Positions 1 to 7,928 of a DNA stretch of 35,046 nucleotides are shown piece after piece; position 1 is the stretch's first letter; every line of letters begins with the position of its first letter. The notes under the pieces are model-generated. The model had not been told where the DNA came from and ran no database searches. It was given only the letters and a program-made list of their open reading frames with translations. The position numbers and the translations under genes were made by a program. The DNA is from Lentimicrobiaceae bacterium (GTDB lineage: Bacteria > Bacteroidota > Bacteroidia > Bacteroidales > F082): NCBI GenBank assembly GCA_015061335.1, contig SUWT01000019.1, positions 1-35,046 on the forward strand. Direction: 5' to 3'.

Positions 1-1
1 T

Positions 2-1009
2 GATAATCCTCGTGGCAACGATTCTTTATTTCTTTTCAGGATGAATTTTGAAGGGGAATTGTTAGATCTTAAGGGATATGAAACTGGAGGCAATGGTTTG
101 GGTGTTCCCCAATATAGATATCGCAGAGAACAAATTGTAAAAACTGATTCTCATTATATTTTCTATGATAAATATAATATTGGTAATAGACATGGTAAGA
201 TAGTATATTATGACAAAGAGTTTAATCATATAACAACAAAATATATGATACATCCTGATTATAATAATAGTATTCATGGTCTCCCTCCTGTTATAGACCC
301 TTTACAAGACATTACAGTCTTAAAGCTAAATGATAATACGACATATCTGTCTGTCACCGTAACTTGTGATGAGAATCCATTGGGTTATTATTATAATGAT
401 GTCAGATTATATAAATTAGATGACAACATAGAGAACTCATCGGATTTTTTGTCAACAGACAATTATATACACAGGGGCACTCCATACACATATGAACGAG
501 CAATAACGGTAAATTCCATTGTCATCGTTAATGATACATCAATGTATTTTGCATATAATTGTGATTTAATAGGTAAACCTTATAGTGTGATAGAATATTT
601 AAATACTGACATGGACACTATTTCCACTTTTATTCATGACAAAACTCTTAGTATGATTAAAGCAACAAAGGATGGAGGTTTATTCGCTCTAGGGTATAAC
701 AATATCACCAAATTCCCTGCATCGGCATTTGTCAGCATCGAAGAAGCTCACGCACATAATTTAAAGGTTGCTGTCGCTTATCCTAATCCTGGAGGAGATG
801 TGATGAACATAAGAACATCATTACGCAACTGCACCTTGCAGGTTTATGACATGCAAGGAAGATTGGTTTATCAACAAGAAGTTACAGATGAGATTACTTC
901 AATAGACGCTTCAAATTGGACAAATGGAACTTATGTTTGGGAGCTGGGGACTGGGAACGGGAGCGGGAACGGGAGCAGGATTTTGGAGAGCGGGAAGTGG
1001 GTGAAATAG
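2..1009 (+). CDS. T9SS type A sorting-domain protein, 5'-truncated
   Basis: The reading frame is already open at base 2 (D-N-P-R-G-N-D, matching an internal stretch of the paralogue at 2770-4359), so the gene starts upstream of the window and the ATG at 41 is internal. No catalytic domain is recognised in the visible part. Shared stretches with the paralogue include SHYIFYD, YYDKEFN, DNYI and GKPYSVIE. The C-terminus is a T9SS type A sorting domain: VAYPNPGGDVMNIRT, then VYDMQGRLVYQQE, then NGTYVWELGTG and a final GKWVK. In this family the domain directs export across the outer membrane by the T9SS and is then removed, leaving the protein secreted or surface-attached. A G-rich hexamer repeat encodes the GNGSGNGS linker just before the last strand, which is longer than in the paralogue. 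The cargo's role is unknown. Confidence 0.85.
   Translation, partial: DNPRGNDSLFLFRMNFEGELLDLKGYETGGNGLGVPQYRYRREQIVKTDSHYIFYDKYNIGNRHGKIVYYDKEFNHITTKYMIHPDYNNSIHGLPPVIDPLQDITVLKLNDNTTYLSVTVTCDENPLGYYYNDVRLYKLDDNIENSSDFLSTDNYIHRGTPYTYERAITVNSIVIVNDTSMYFAYNCDLIGKPYSVIEYLNTDMDTISTFIHDKTLSMIKATKDGGLFALGYNNITKFPASAFVSIEEAHAHNLKVAVAYPNPGGDVMNIRTSLRNCTLQVYDMQGRLVYQQEVTDEITSIDASNWTNGTYVWELGTGNGSGNGSRILESGKWVK
946..973 (+). repeat. G-rich hexamer repeat (G-quadruplex-capable)
   Basis: Five runs of three or four G separated by three bases (act, aac, agc, aac) lie in the coding strand at the 3' end of the truncated cargo gene. They encode the Gly/Asn/Ser linker before the last strand of the sorting domain. 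A matching tract lies at 4317-4344 in the paralogue. The composition contrasts strongly with the AT-rich surroundings. Confidence 0.75.
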
Positions 1010-1019
1010 AATTGAAAAT

Positions 1020-1145
1020 TAGCTATCAGCTGTCAGCCGTCAGCAATTAGCCTTCTGTAATATGTAACTCCAAATACTGACAACTGATAGCTAAAAGCTG
1101 ACAGCTAAAAAAAACTATTGTCCGTTGTCTGTTGTCTGTTGACTT
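1020..1145. repeat. Intergenic heptamer repeat element with inverted repeat
   Basis: The interval between the first cargo gene and the regulator is built of degenerate 7-base units: TAGCTAT, CAGCTGT, CAGCCGT, CAGCAAT from 1020; ACTGACA, ACTGATA, GCTAAAA, GCTGACA from 1076; then TTGTCCG, TTGTCTG, TTGTCTG, TTGACTT at 1118-1145. Bases 1021-1036 and 1077-1092 form an inverted repeat matching at 15 of 16 positions, followed by an A-run, so the element could fold after the cargo stop codon and act as a terminator. The same heptamer family occurs inside coding genes at 23883-23910 and 34776-34841. Confidence 0.75.
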
Positions 1146-1158
1146 TTACTTATATTTG
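1125..1158 (+). promoter_or_regulatory. Bacteroidota-type promoter of the TPR/HTH regulator
   Basis: TATATTTG at 1151-1158 fits the TAnnTTTG -7 consensus and lies 7 bases before the ATG at 1166. Candidate TTG (-33) boxes at 1125 and 1132, with 23 and 16 bases of spacing, fall within the tandem TTGTCTG heptamers. The repeat element may therefore supply part of the promoter. Such a short leader argues against any ATG upstream of 1166. Confidence 0.6.
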
Positions 1159-1165
1159 CAGAACT

Positions 1166-2674
1166 ATGAAAGCTAAATCGATTGTAATATCATTTCTTAT
1201 ATTTTGGCAGCTTGCCGTCAATGCTCAAGAGAGTATCGATACGTTGAGTTCTAAGGCGCGGTTTGATTATGCACTGACTTTGTTTGAACAGGACAGCTTG
1301 GTGCCCGCATGCGAGAATTTCTATAAGGTTATTTATATGCTGGAGGAAGATGATTCTGTCAGATCTAAAAAGAGCAGAGGTAAACTTGTTGAGATTCTGA
1401 ACGCTCATGCGATGGTGGGGCTTATATATTTGGAATTTGATTTGCCCAACATTGCGCTATCGCACTTTAATATGGCTTTGGGTTATGCTAAAGATCTGAA
1501 TAGCGATGATGTCTTGTCACATATATACAAAAGATTAGGATTTGCGCATCATGCGTACAATGCGGATTCTGCCATATATTATTATCAGAAGTGTATTGAT
1601 ACATACCCTAATCATCTGAATAAGATAGATGTAGATAAGGCGATAGCGGAGATATTGTTTTATGAGAAAAACGAGAGAGACAGTGCCTTGAACCTGATGA
1701 GAAGCAATCTCGGCATAATAGAACATGAAAATGTTAGAGAAGCATACTATACGCTTTTAGGAGAGATGATGTGTGATTGCAAACAATATGATTCGGCGAT
1801 TTATTATTTAAGCATGTCGGTAGATAGTGAGCTTTACTTTTTGCAATTAAACTCCGCTGATAATCTGTCAAGGGTGTATGACTCTTTGGGAGATTATGAG
1901 AAAAAGTCGTATTACGATGGTATTGTGGCGCGATTAGGAATGGAAAGGATTGGTAACTTTGAAGTCGATCGTGTCAGAGCTATGAATGATATATATAACG
2001 AACATAAACAGGCAGATAGAGAAGCTATAGCAAGAAAACGTATTGTATTAATTTTCCTTTTATCATTGGCTTTGATTGTTGCGGCAGCAATATATGTCAG
2101 ATACAGATATTTAAAGAAAAACAGACTCCTTCTCAAAAGAATCGACAATATGACCGACGACATCAATACGAAGGACAATGTCATCAGGGATATCAGTTAC
2201 AAGTACTCATTAATTAATGGCAAGATAAAGAACAAAAACGTTGAGCTACAGAAACAGGCAGAACTCATAAAGAAACAGAATGAAGAGATTTTCTTGATGA
2301 AGGAAAAATTAGATAAGGAACAGACAATTGTCAGAATGGACGCTTTTTTAGGTTCTGAAATATGTTTTAGAATTATCAATGATAAGAACTTCCAGATGAA
2401 TCAGGACGACTTAGATATGCTGCTTCAATCGGCGAATCTTAATCTTAGAGGTTTTGTTGATAATATTTCAAAGGAATATCCGAGGTTGAAAAAAGAGGAT
2501 TTATGTTATATTTGCCTGATGCTGATTGATATTAACGATAAACAAATCTCATCGTTATTAGGCGTTACATATAGTGCCATCAAAACCAGAAGAAGTAAAA
2601 TATGCAATATTATAGAAGTAAGAAACGAATTGCTGTATAAATATCTTGTTGACAGATTGTATTTAAGAGATTGA
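1166..2674 (+). CDS. TPR-transmembrane-HTH regulator
   Basis: The predicted protein has 502 residues. It has an N-terminal signal peptide (MKAKSIVISFLIFWQLAVNA, then Q), a helical region to about residue 285 with TPR-like A-helix/B-helix patterns (for example DSAIYYYQKCIDTYPN), one transmembrane segment at about 291-312, a coiled coil at about 320-395, and a C-terminal helix-turn-helix of LuxR/GerE-like layout at about 440-490 (DKQISSLLGVTYSAIKTRR). The TPR part would be periplasmic and the DNA-binding part cytoplasmic. This architecture is common in Bacteroidales one-component membrane regulators. The start at 1166 is preferred because the promoter box ends only 7 bases upstream, and an upstream in-frame ATG at 1118 falls in repeat DNA. 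It lies between two paralogous T9SS cargo genes, which it might control (inference). Confidence 0.8.
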   Translation: MKAKSIVISFLIFWQLAVNAQESIDTLSSKARFDYALTLFEQDSLVPACENFYKVIYMLEEDDSVRSKKSRGKLVEILNAHAMVGLIYLEFDLPNIALSHFNMALGYAKDLNSDDVLSHIYKRLGFAHHAYNADSAIYYYQKCIDTYPNHLNKIDVDKAIAEILFYEKNERDSALNLMRSNLGIIEHENVREAYYTLLGEMMCDCKQYDSAIYYLSMSVDSELYFLQLNSADNLSRVYDSLGDYEKKSYYDGIVARLGMERIGNFEVDRVRAMNDIYNEHKQADREAIARKRIVLIFLLSLALIVAAAIYVRYRYLKKNRLLLKRIDNMTDDINTKDNVIRDISYKYSLINGKIKNKNVELQKQAELIKKQNEEIFLMKEKLDKEQTIVRMDAFLGSEICFRIINDKNFQMNQDDLDMLLQSANLNLRGFVDNISKEYPRLKKEDLCYICLMLIDINDKQISSLLGVTYSAIKTRRSKICNIIEVRNELLYKYLVDRLYLRD

Positions 2675-2736
2675 TTTTGAAAATATTAGCTTCTTTTGTT
2701 TGATATTTTACAAACCAAGATGTATTACTTTTATAC

Positions 2737-2744
2737 TAATTTTG
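2737..2744 (+). promoter_or_regulatory. Probable promoter of the full-length cargo gene
   Basis: TAATTTTG fits TAnnTTTG and lies 25 bases before the ATG at 2770. TTTG motifs upstream near 2697-2701 are too distant to be a clear -33 box, so only the -7 element is supported. Confidence 0.45.
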
Positions 2745-2769
2745 TGTAGCAAATCTAAATTATTAAAAT

Positions 2770-4359
2770 ATGATACGTAAAGTTATTTTATCTGCATTTT
2801 TTTTCGCTTTGTTTTGCGGAGCGAGTAATCTTTTTTCTCAGGTATGGGAATATTCTCTGACACATGCTTCTGAAGATGAAAGACATTATTTTTTTGATGC
2901 GATGGAGATGTCGGACGGCAACATCGCTGTAGCTTCCGAGTTCTATTACAGAAGCGGATTTGGAGACTTTTACTCCGCACATCCTGCTGTCACACTAATC
3001 TCACCCGATGGCATCGAATTGGCGCGTAATAATTTCTTCCGTCCAGGATATACATCCATGTCGTATGCTCCTTATCTTTTTGAAAATGATGGAGAACTTT
3101 TTGCCCTCTCCACATATAGTCCAGAACATGATCCTCTAAGTTTCAATCATTTCCTTAATTACGATAATCCTCCAACAGATGCTATCATAGCATTGTATAA
3201 ATTGGATGAGAATCTCAACCTTCTTGAAAGTTACGAACATAGCTTTCCTATAGACACTTTTGAAAAAAGAGGAAATCCCACATGGGAATATCTTCCAAAC
3301 GAATACAGCGGCAACATATTCCTTTTTTCCGCCTTTGAAGATGAAGGCGACATAATAGGTGCTTATATGAAAACAGTAAGCTGGGACTATAATAATCCTC
3401 GTGGCAATGACACTCTCTTCTTCTTCAGAATGAATTTTACAGGTGAGATTGTGAATATAAAAGGTTATGAACAAGATACTTATGGAGGTTGGTATCAGTC
3501 TAATTATCGTAGAAATCATATTGTAGCAACAGATTCCCATTATATCTTTTATGACAGAGCAACCAATGGCAGACATGGCACCATCACTTATTATGATAAG
3601 GAGTTTAATTATGTGACAGAGAAATATATGACACATCCAGATTATAATATCCAATACCCTTTAGTAGATCCATTAAGAGATATTACTGTTGTTAAAGCCA
3701 ACGACAGTACGACTTATTTGTCGGTAACGGCAAGTAACATACAAGATCCTTCGTCTGACCATTATAATGATTGCAGACTTTATAAATTAGATGATAATAT
3801 AGAGACAACGCCACAATTTCTATCGACAGACAATTATATAATCAGAGGTAATGATTACACATACGACAGACCTGCTCTTCTTAGAGCCGTTGATGTCGCT
3901 CCTGACAATACATTGTATCTCGCTTGTAATTACGATATTGATGGTAAACCATACAGTGTGATAGAACATCTCAATGCTGATTTGGACACTATCTCCACTT
4001 TCTTTTACGACAATACCATTTCTTCAATAAAAACAGCAAGAGGTGATGGAAATCTAATAGTTAATAGAAGTTCGAGTATATTAAAATTGTCATTTGGACA
4101 CCTTGATATCGAGGAAGCTCACGCCCACGGTTTGCATCTCGCCGTCGTTTATCCTAATCCAGGCGGTGATGTCATGAATATAAGAACAGGCTTGCGTAAC
4201 GCAACATTGTCAGTCTATGATATGCAAGGAAGAATGGTTCATCAACAAGAAATAACGGATGATGTTACGAGTGTGGATGCTTCGGGATGGAAGAGTGGAA
4301 CTTATGTTTGGGAGCTGGGGACTGGGAACGGGAACGGGAGCGGGAAATGGGTGAAGTAG
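2770..4359 (+). CDS. T9SS type A sorting-domain protein (full-length paralogue)
   Basis: A 529-residue exported protein with a signal peptide (MIRKVILSAFFFALFCGASN, then LFSQ). The central region (about 25-450) has many short aromatic/acidic strands and recurring statements of the type YKLDENLNLL and YKLDDNIE, suggesting a beta-propeller or beta-rich fold, but no known enzyme motif was found. The C-terminal 75 or so residues form a T9SS type A sorting domain (VVYPNPGGDVMNIRT, VYDMQGRMVHQQE, SGTYVWELGTG, ending GKWVK). It is a tandem paralogue of the truncated gene at the window start and is separated from it by the TPR/HTH regulator. The GNGNGSG linker before the last strand is shorter than in the paralogue. 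Substrate or ligand unknown; secretion and surface location follow from the domain family. Confidence 0.85.
   Translation: MIRKVILSAFFFALFCGASNLFSQVWEYSLTHASEDERHYFFDAMEMSDGNIAVASEFYYRSGFGDFYSAHPAVTLISPDGIELARNNFFRPGYTSMSYAPYLFENDGELFALSTYSPEHDPLSFNHFLNYDNPPTDAIIALYKLDENLNLLESYEHSFPIDTFEKRGNPTWEYLPNEYSGNIFLFSAFEDEGDIIGAYMKTVSWDYNNPRGNDTLFFFRMNFTGEIVNIKGYEQDTYGGWYQSNYRRNHIVATDSHYIFYDRATNGRHGTITYYDKEFNYVTEKYMTHPDYNIQYPLVDPLRDITVVKANDSTTYLSVTASNIQDPSSDHYNDCRLYKLDDNIETTPQFLSTDNYIIRGNDYTYDRPALLRAVDVAPDNTLYLACNYDIDGKPYSVIEHLNADLDTISTFFYDNTISSIKTARGDGNLIVNRSSSILKLSFGHLDIEEAHAHGLHLAVVYPNPGGDVMNIRTGLRNATLSVYDMQGRMVHQQEITDDVTSVDASGWKSGTYVWELGTGNGNGSGKWVK
4317..4344 (+). repeat. G-rich hexamer repeat (G-quadruplex-capable), second copy
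   Basis: GGGG at 4317-4320 is followed by GGG at 4324, 4330, 4336 and 4342, with three-base spacers. It lies at the same position in the sorting domain as the tract at 946-973, but the following sequence is shorter, so repeat number and downstream linker differ between the two paralogues. Confidence 0.75.
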
Positions 4360-4409
4360 AATCTGAGAATTATGGACAATATCTGTTGATATATAAAATA
4401 TAAGAAATC

Positions 4410-6155
4410 ATGAAAAAAATCACATTTATTATAGCATTATTCTTTTGTTGCGCTGGTACTATTATCGCTCAGCAGTTTGTCTCGACAGAACCATCACTAA
4501 AAAAGGTGGTGATAGAAGAATTCACAGGTATAGCATGCAATGCTTGTCCTAGTGCTCATAAGAAAGCCAACGAATTGATGAACAACAATCCTGGACAAGT
4601 CTTTTTAATTAATATACATGAGTGGTTCGCGCCAGATGAATATCCTAATTTCAAAACTGAAGACGGAAAAATAATCCATGGAGCCTTGCATGGTTTTGGT
4701 ACTCCTAGCGGTCGCGTCAACAGAAGTACAAATTTTGAACCAAGTCCTGGTCACTGGGAAGCTGCAGTCTATAGCATAACGAGAGAGTCCGCTCCTTGCA
4801 ACATCGCAGGACAGGCGATAATTGACGAAGCAAGTCGCACAGCAACGATAACGGTTGAAGTATATTACACTCAAGACAGTGACGCTGAGACCAATTTGCT
4901 AACCATCGCCATGACACAAGACAGCGTCTGGGGACCGCAAGTCAACGGAGAATCTAACCCTTCACAATATCTCAATGGAAAATATTGTCACATGCATACG
5001 CTACGCGACATCATAACTCCGACTTGGGGCGATGAGATTGGTCCAACAACAGAAGGTACTCTCATAACAAAGACATATACCTACCAAATTCCTGAGATAA
5101 TTGGTGACCCTAACGGAGTAGAGGTCAATCTTAACCATATCGACTTCATCGCTTTCGTGTCCAATAGCTTTATTGAAATGGCATCACTGCCAATATTGAA
5201 CGTATGCGATATGCCGATACTTGTCGGTACTCAGGAAACAGTATTTCCATATTTTGAGAATATCAGCATGAAACAGAATAGCTTCTGCTCAAACAATATG
5301 ACATTCACCATCGATATGATGAATCGAGGTTTAGACGAACTCACTTCTATCAGGATGCAGATGGAAGCCGATAATGGAGAAACATTCGAATATGAGTGGA
5401 AAGGAAGCATTGCATCATACGAGTTTGGGAAAGTTGAATTTGAGATGGAAGTGCCAGTCGGGATTCATACTGTTGACTTTAAAATTGTTGAAGCTAACGG
5501 CTTGCCTTTCAATTATTCCATGGAATATGAGACGATATGTGATGAGTGGAACGTGGCATATCTCGATGATGAAAATGGCGAGATCATTCTTGAACTAATG
5601 CAAGATAAATTTGGTAACGAGACGACATGGCAAATCACAACCGACGATAATACCGTTGTGGCTTCAGGCGGACCTTACGAATATTACTTCGGACAATCAA
5701 CAGCGACCGAATTACATGAGATTCCGCTTCAACTCCCATTGAACCAATGTCTGAAATTCACCATCAACGATGCAATCGGAAATGGTATATGTTGTAACCA
5801 TGGTGACGGATATTATAGAATCATCGATGGTAGAGGCGATCTTATCGTTGATGGCAACGGTGATTTCGGAGATGAGGCCTCTCACGTATTCTCTATAGAA
5901 GTAATAAACAATATAGATGAAAATGAAGAGCTAATATATAATATATATCCAAATCCAGCAAAGGATTATGTTAAGCTGTCGGCTGTCAACGCTCAGCATT
6001 CAGTACTTAGGATTTATAATGTCATGGGAATGATGCTTGAAGAGATAGAAATCAATTCTGATGAGATAGAAATTAATGTTTCCGACTATGAGGATGGCAT
6101 TTATTTCTTCAATATCGATGGTGAAGTCATTAAGATTGTGATTAAGAACCTGTAA
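4410..6155 (+). CDS. Omp28-related protein with T9SS sorting domain
   Basis: A 581-residue exported protein with signal peptide MKKITFIIALFFCCAGTIIA. Residues about 28-270 match the Omp28-related outer-membrane protein family: KKVVIEEFTGIACNACPSAH is its signature, a thioredoxin-like start with a CNAC (CxxC) pair followed by a histidine. A beta-rich middle section (about 290-490) contains a Cys pair in GNGICCNHGDGYYRI. The last 75 or so residues are a T9SS type A sorting domain (YNIYPNPAKDYVKLS, LRIYNVMGMMLEE, DGIYFFNIDG, ending VIKIVIKNL). In the family the role is unclear; surface or extracellular display is expected. It begins 50 bases after the preceding cargo gene on the same strand, and no clear promoter was seen in that gap, so co-transcription is possible. 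Confidence 0.85.
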   Translation: MKKITFIIALFFCCAGTIIAQQFVSTEPSLKKVVIEEFTGIACNACPSAHKKANELMNNNPGQVFLINIHEWFAPDEYPNFKTEDGKIIHGALHGFGTPSGRVNRSTNFEPSPGHWEAAVYSITRESAPCNIAGQAIIDEASRTATITVEVYYTQDSDAETNLLTIAMTQDSVWGPQVNGESNPSQYLNGKYCHMHTLRDIITPTWGDEIGPTTEGTLITKTYTYQIPEIIGDPNGVEVNLNHIDFIAFVSNSFIEMASLPILNVCDMPILVGTQETVFPYFENISMKQNSFCSNNMTFTIDMMNRGLDELTSIRMQMEADNGETFEYEWKGSIASYEFGKVEFEMEVPVGIHTVDFKIVEANGLPFNYSMEYETICDEWNVAYLDDENGEIILELMQDKFGNETTWQITTDDNTVVASGGPYEYYFGQSTATELHEIPLQLPLNQCLKFTINDAIGNGICCNHGDGYYRIIDGRGDLIVDGNGDFGDEASHVFSIEVINNIDENEELIYNIYPNPAKDYVKLSAVNAQHSVLRIYNVMGMMLEEIEINSDEIEINVSDYEDGIYFFNIDGEVIKIVIKNL

Positions 6156-6168
6156 ATCTGAGGAATGA

Positions 6169-6275
6169 CTAATGGCGAGAGGCGAAAAGTAGCAAAGTCG
6201 CAAGCTCGCAAGGACGCTAAGTCCAACAGCCTTAGTTCAAAGTTCTCAGGTTTCTCAATTTCTCAGATTTTTAGT
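6169..6275 (+). repeat. Degenerate 8-9-base repeats in a spacer
   Basis: The 209-base gap before the S-adenosylhomocysteinase gene holds two low-complexity tracts. One runs as GTAGCAAA, GTCGCAAG, CTCGCAAG, GACGCTAAG near 6188-6222; the other as TTCTCAGGT, TTCTCAATT, TCTCAGATT near 6240-6268. A 62-codon open frame across it (6165-6353) is translated repeat and not a convincing gene. Confidence 0.45.
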
Positions 6276-6322
6276 TTTAAAAAAATCTTTCGTCTTTTAT
6301 CATTTGCCTTTAGTCAATTTCT

Positions 6323-6330
6323 TATCTTTG
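6323..6330 (+). promoter_or_regulatory. Probable promoter of ahcY
   Basis: TATCTTTG fits TAnnTTTG and lies 34 bases before the ATG at 6365. A TTTG at 6303-6306 is a possible -33 box with 16-base spacing, slightly short of the usual range. Confidence 0.6.
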
Positions 6331-6364
6331 CATCCTCAAAAAGAAATATATAAATCATCATATA

Positions 6365-7792
6365 ATGAACGAGAAATTAAGACAAATAGACCTTCCTTAT
6401 TTGGTGGCAGATATGAATCTCGTCGATTGGGGAAGAAAAGAAATCGAAGTATCAGAACACGAAATGCCTGGCTTGATGGCGCTTCGTAAAAAATATGGCG
6501 AAGAACAACCTTTGAAAGGCGCTCGTATCAGCGGTTCTTTGCACATGACAATCCAAACAGCAATCTTAATTGAAACCTTAGTCGCTCTCGGTGCTGAAGT
6601 GCGCTGGGCAAGTTGCAATATTTTCTCGACACAAGACCATGCAGCAGCTGCTATAGCAGCAACAGGTACTGCTGTATTCGCTTGGAAAGGCGAGACACTC
6701 GAAGATTATTGGTGGTGTACGAAACGCGCTCTCACATTCCCTGACGGTAAAGGTCCAGATTTGATCGTTGACGACGGCGGCGACGCTACATTATTAATCC
6801 ATAAAGGCTACGACTGCGAAAACGACCCAAGTCTCTTGAACGTAGAAACATCTAACGCTGAAGAAGCTGCTCTTATGTCGGTACTTAAAGCTACATACGA
6901 AGAAAATCCTAACTTCTGGCATGAGGTTGTGGCTAACTGGAAAGGCGTTTCTGAAGAGACAACGACAGGCGTCCATCGTTTGTATCAGATGAAAGAACAA
7001 GGCAAACTCTTGGTTCCGGCTATCAACGTCAACGACAGTGTCACAAAATCTAAATTCGACAACTTATATGGCTGTCGCGAATCTCTCGCCGACGGTATCA
7101 AACGCGCTACTGACGTCATGCTCGCTGGTAAAGTGGTTGTCGTTCTCGGTTACGGCGATGTAGGCAAAGGCTGCGCTCACTCAATGCGCTCATACGGTGC
7201 AAGAGTCATCGTGACAGAAATCGATCCTATCTGCGCACTCCAAGCTGCAATGGAAGGCTTCGAAGTCACGACAGTGGAAGAAGCTGTAAAAGAAGGTAAC
7301 GTTTATGTCACATGTACAGGCAACCGCGATGTCATCACTCTCGAGACAATGCTTCAGATGAAAGACCAAGCTATCGTTTGTAACATCGGTCACTTCGATA
7401 ATGAAATCCAAGTGTCAGCACTGGAAAATCTCGAAGGCGTTAAGAAAGTCAACATCAAACCGCAAGTCGATAAATATATCTTGCCTAACGGAAATGCTAT
7501 CTTTATCTTGGCAGAAGGTCGTTTGGTTAACCTTGGCTGCGCAACAGGTCACGCAAGTTTCGTGATGAGTAACTCATTCACTAACCAGACATTGGCACAG
7601 TTAGACTTATGGAAAAACAGAGGCAACTATCCTGTTGATGTTTATTGTCTGCCAAAATATTTGGATGAAGAAGTAGCAAGATTACACTTGGAAAAAATCG
7701 GTGTTAAATTAACAAAACTCACACAAGAACAAGCCGACTATATCGGAGTTCCAGTTGAAGGACCTTACAAATCAGATATTTACAGATACTAA
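6365..7792 (+). CDS. ahcY: S-adenosyl-L-homocysteine hydrolase
   Basis: A 475-residue cytoplasmic NAD-dependent enzyme that cleaves S-adenosylhomocysteine to adenosine and homocysteine, closing the methyl cycle and removing the inhibitor of SAM methyltransferases. Visible signatures: [16 protein letters not shown] near the N-terminus, [31 protein letters not shown], the substrate/NAD segment [17 protein letters not shown], the Rossmann motif GYGDVGKG at residues 262-269, [10 protein letters not shown], and the C-terminal YKSDIYRY that reaches into the neighbouring subunit's NAD site. Length fits the bacterial long form, which carries an insertion relative to the roughly 430-residue form. It is monocistronic by context: its own promoter upstream and hairpins downstream facing a convergent gene. 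This is a housekeeping gene with no anomalies seen. Confidence 0.97.
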   Translation: MNEKLRQIDLPYLVADMNLVDWGRKEIEVSEHEMPGLMALRKKYGEEQPLKGARISGSLHMTIQTAILIETLVALGAEVRWASCNIFSTQDHAAAAIAATGTAVFAWKGETLEDYWWCTKRALTFPDGKGPDLIVDDGGDATLLIHKGYDCENDPSLLNVETSNAEEAALMSVLKATYEENPNFWHEVVANWKGVSEETTTGVHRLYQMKEQGKLLVPAINVNDSVTKSKFDNLYGCRESLADGIKRATDVMLAGKVVVVLGYGDVGKGCAHSMRSYGARVIVTEIDPICALQAAMEGFEVTTVEEAVKEGNVYVTCTGNRDVITLETMLQMKDQAIVCNIGHFDNEIQVSALENLEGVKKVNIKPQVDKYILPNGNAIFILAEGRLVNLGCATGHASFVMSNSFTNQTLAQLDLWKNRGNYPVDVYCLPKYLDEEVARLHLEKIGVKLTKLTQEQADYIGVPVEGPYKSDIYRY

Positions 7793-7813
7793 TTAAAATT
7801 GATAATTAATGTA

Positions 7814-7866
7814 GAGATGCGTCAATGACACCTAAAAAGATAAACAAGGCGTCATTGACACGTCTC
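7814..7866. repeat. Imperfect stem-loop element downstream of ahcY
   Basis: Bases 7814-7829 (GAGATGCGTCAATGAC) and 7851-7866 (GTCATTGACACGTCTC) form a 16-base stem with one G-T wobble and one mismatch around a 21-base loop. The layout resembles small palindromic intergenic repeats common in Bacteroidota. It could help end ahcY transcription, but no U-run follows it directly. Confidence 0.55.
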
Positions 7867-7879
7867 AATATATTACATC

Positions 7880-7925
7880 AAAACTGAAAGTTTAAAATAA
7901 TTATTAATCATCAACTTTCAGTTTT
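7880..7925. terminator. Bidirectional terminator-like hairpin
   Basis: AAAACTGAAAGTT at 7880-7892 pairs perfectly with AACTTTCAGTTTT at 7913-7925 (13 base pairs, 20-base loop). A/T runs flank both sides. It lies between the 3' ends of two convergent genes, 3 bases from the lipoprotein stop codon, as expected for a shared terminator. Confidence 0.65.
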
Positions 7926-7928
7926 CAA

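Noticed and set aside
1020-1145. CRISPR-like array
   Set aside because: The units are 7 bases without spacers, and there are no cas genes in the window.
1118-1165. Upstream in-frame ATG that would extend the TPR/HTH regulator by 16 residues
   Set aside because: The extension is encoded by heptamer repeat DNA and the promoter box; the signal peptide begins cleanly at 1166.
3136-3654. 172-codon open frame on the minus strand
   Set aside because: It is antisense to the full-length T9SS cargo gene, whose frame has a signal peptide and sorting domain.
4530-4560. CxxC pair (CNAC) of the Omp28-like protein as a thiol oxidoreductase active site
   Set aside because: The motif is part of the Omp28 family signature; without further thioredoxin features an enzymatic role is not supported.
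5972-5998. Heptamer-like stretch (KLSAVNAQ) in the Omp28-like gene
   Set aside because: It falls at a position where sorting domains normally have similar residues, and the 7-base phase is poor, so chance similarity is more likely than insertion.
6165-6353. 62-codon open frame before ahcY
   Set aside because: It is made of translated low-complexity repeats, has no supporting motif and overlaps the ahcY promoter.
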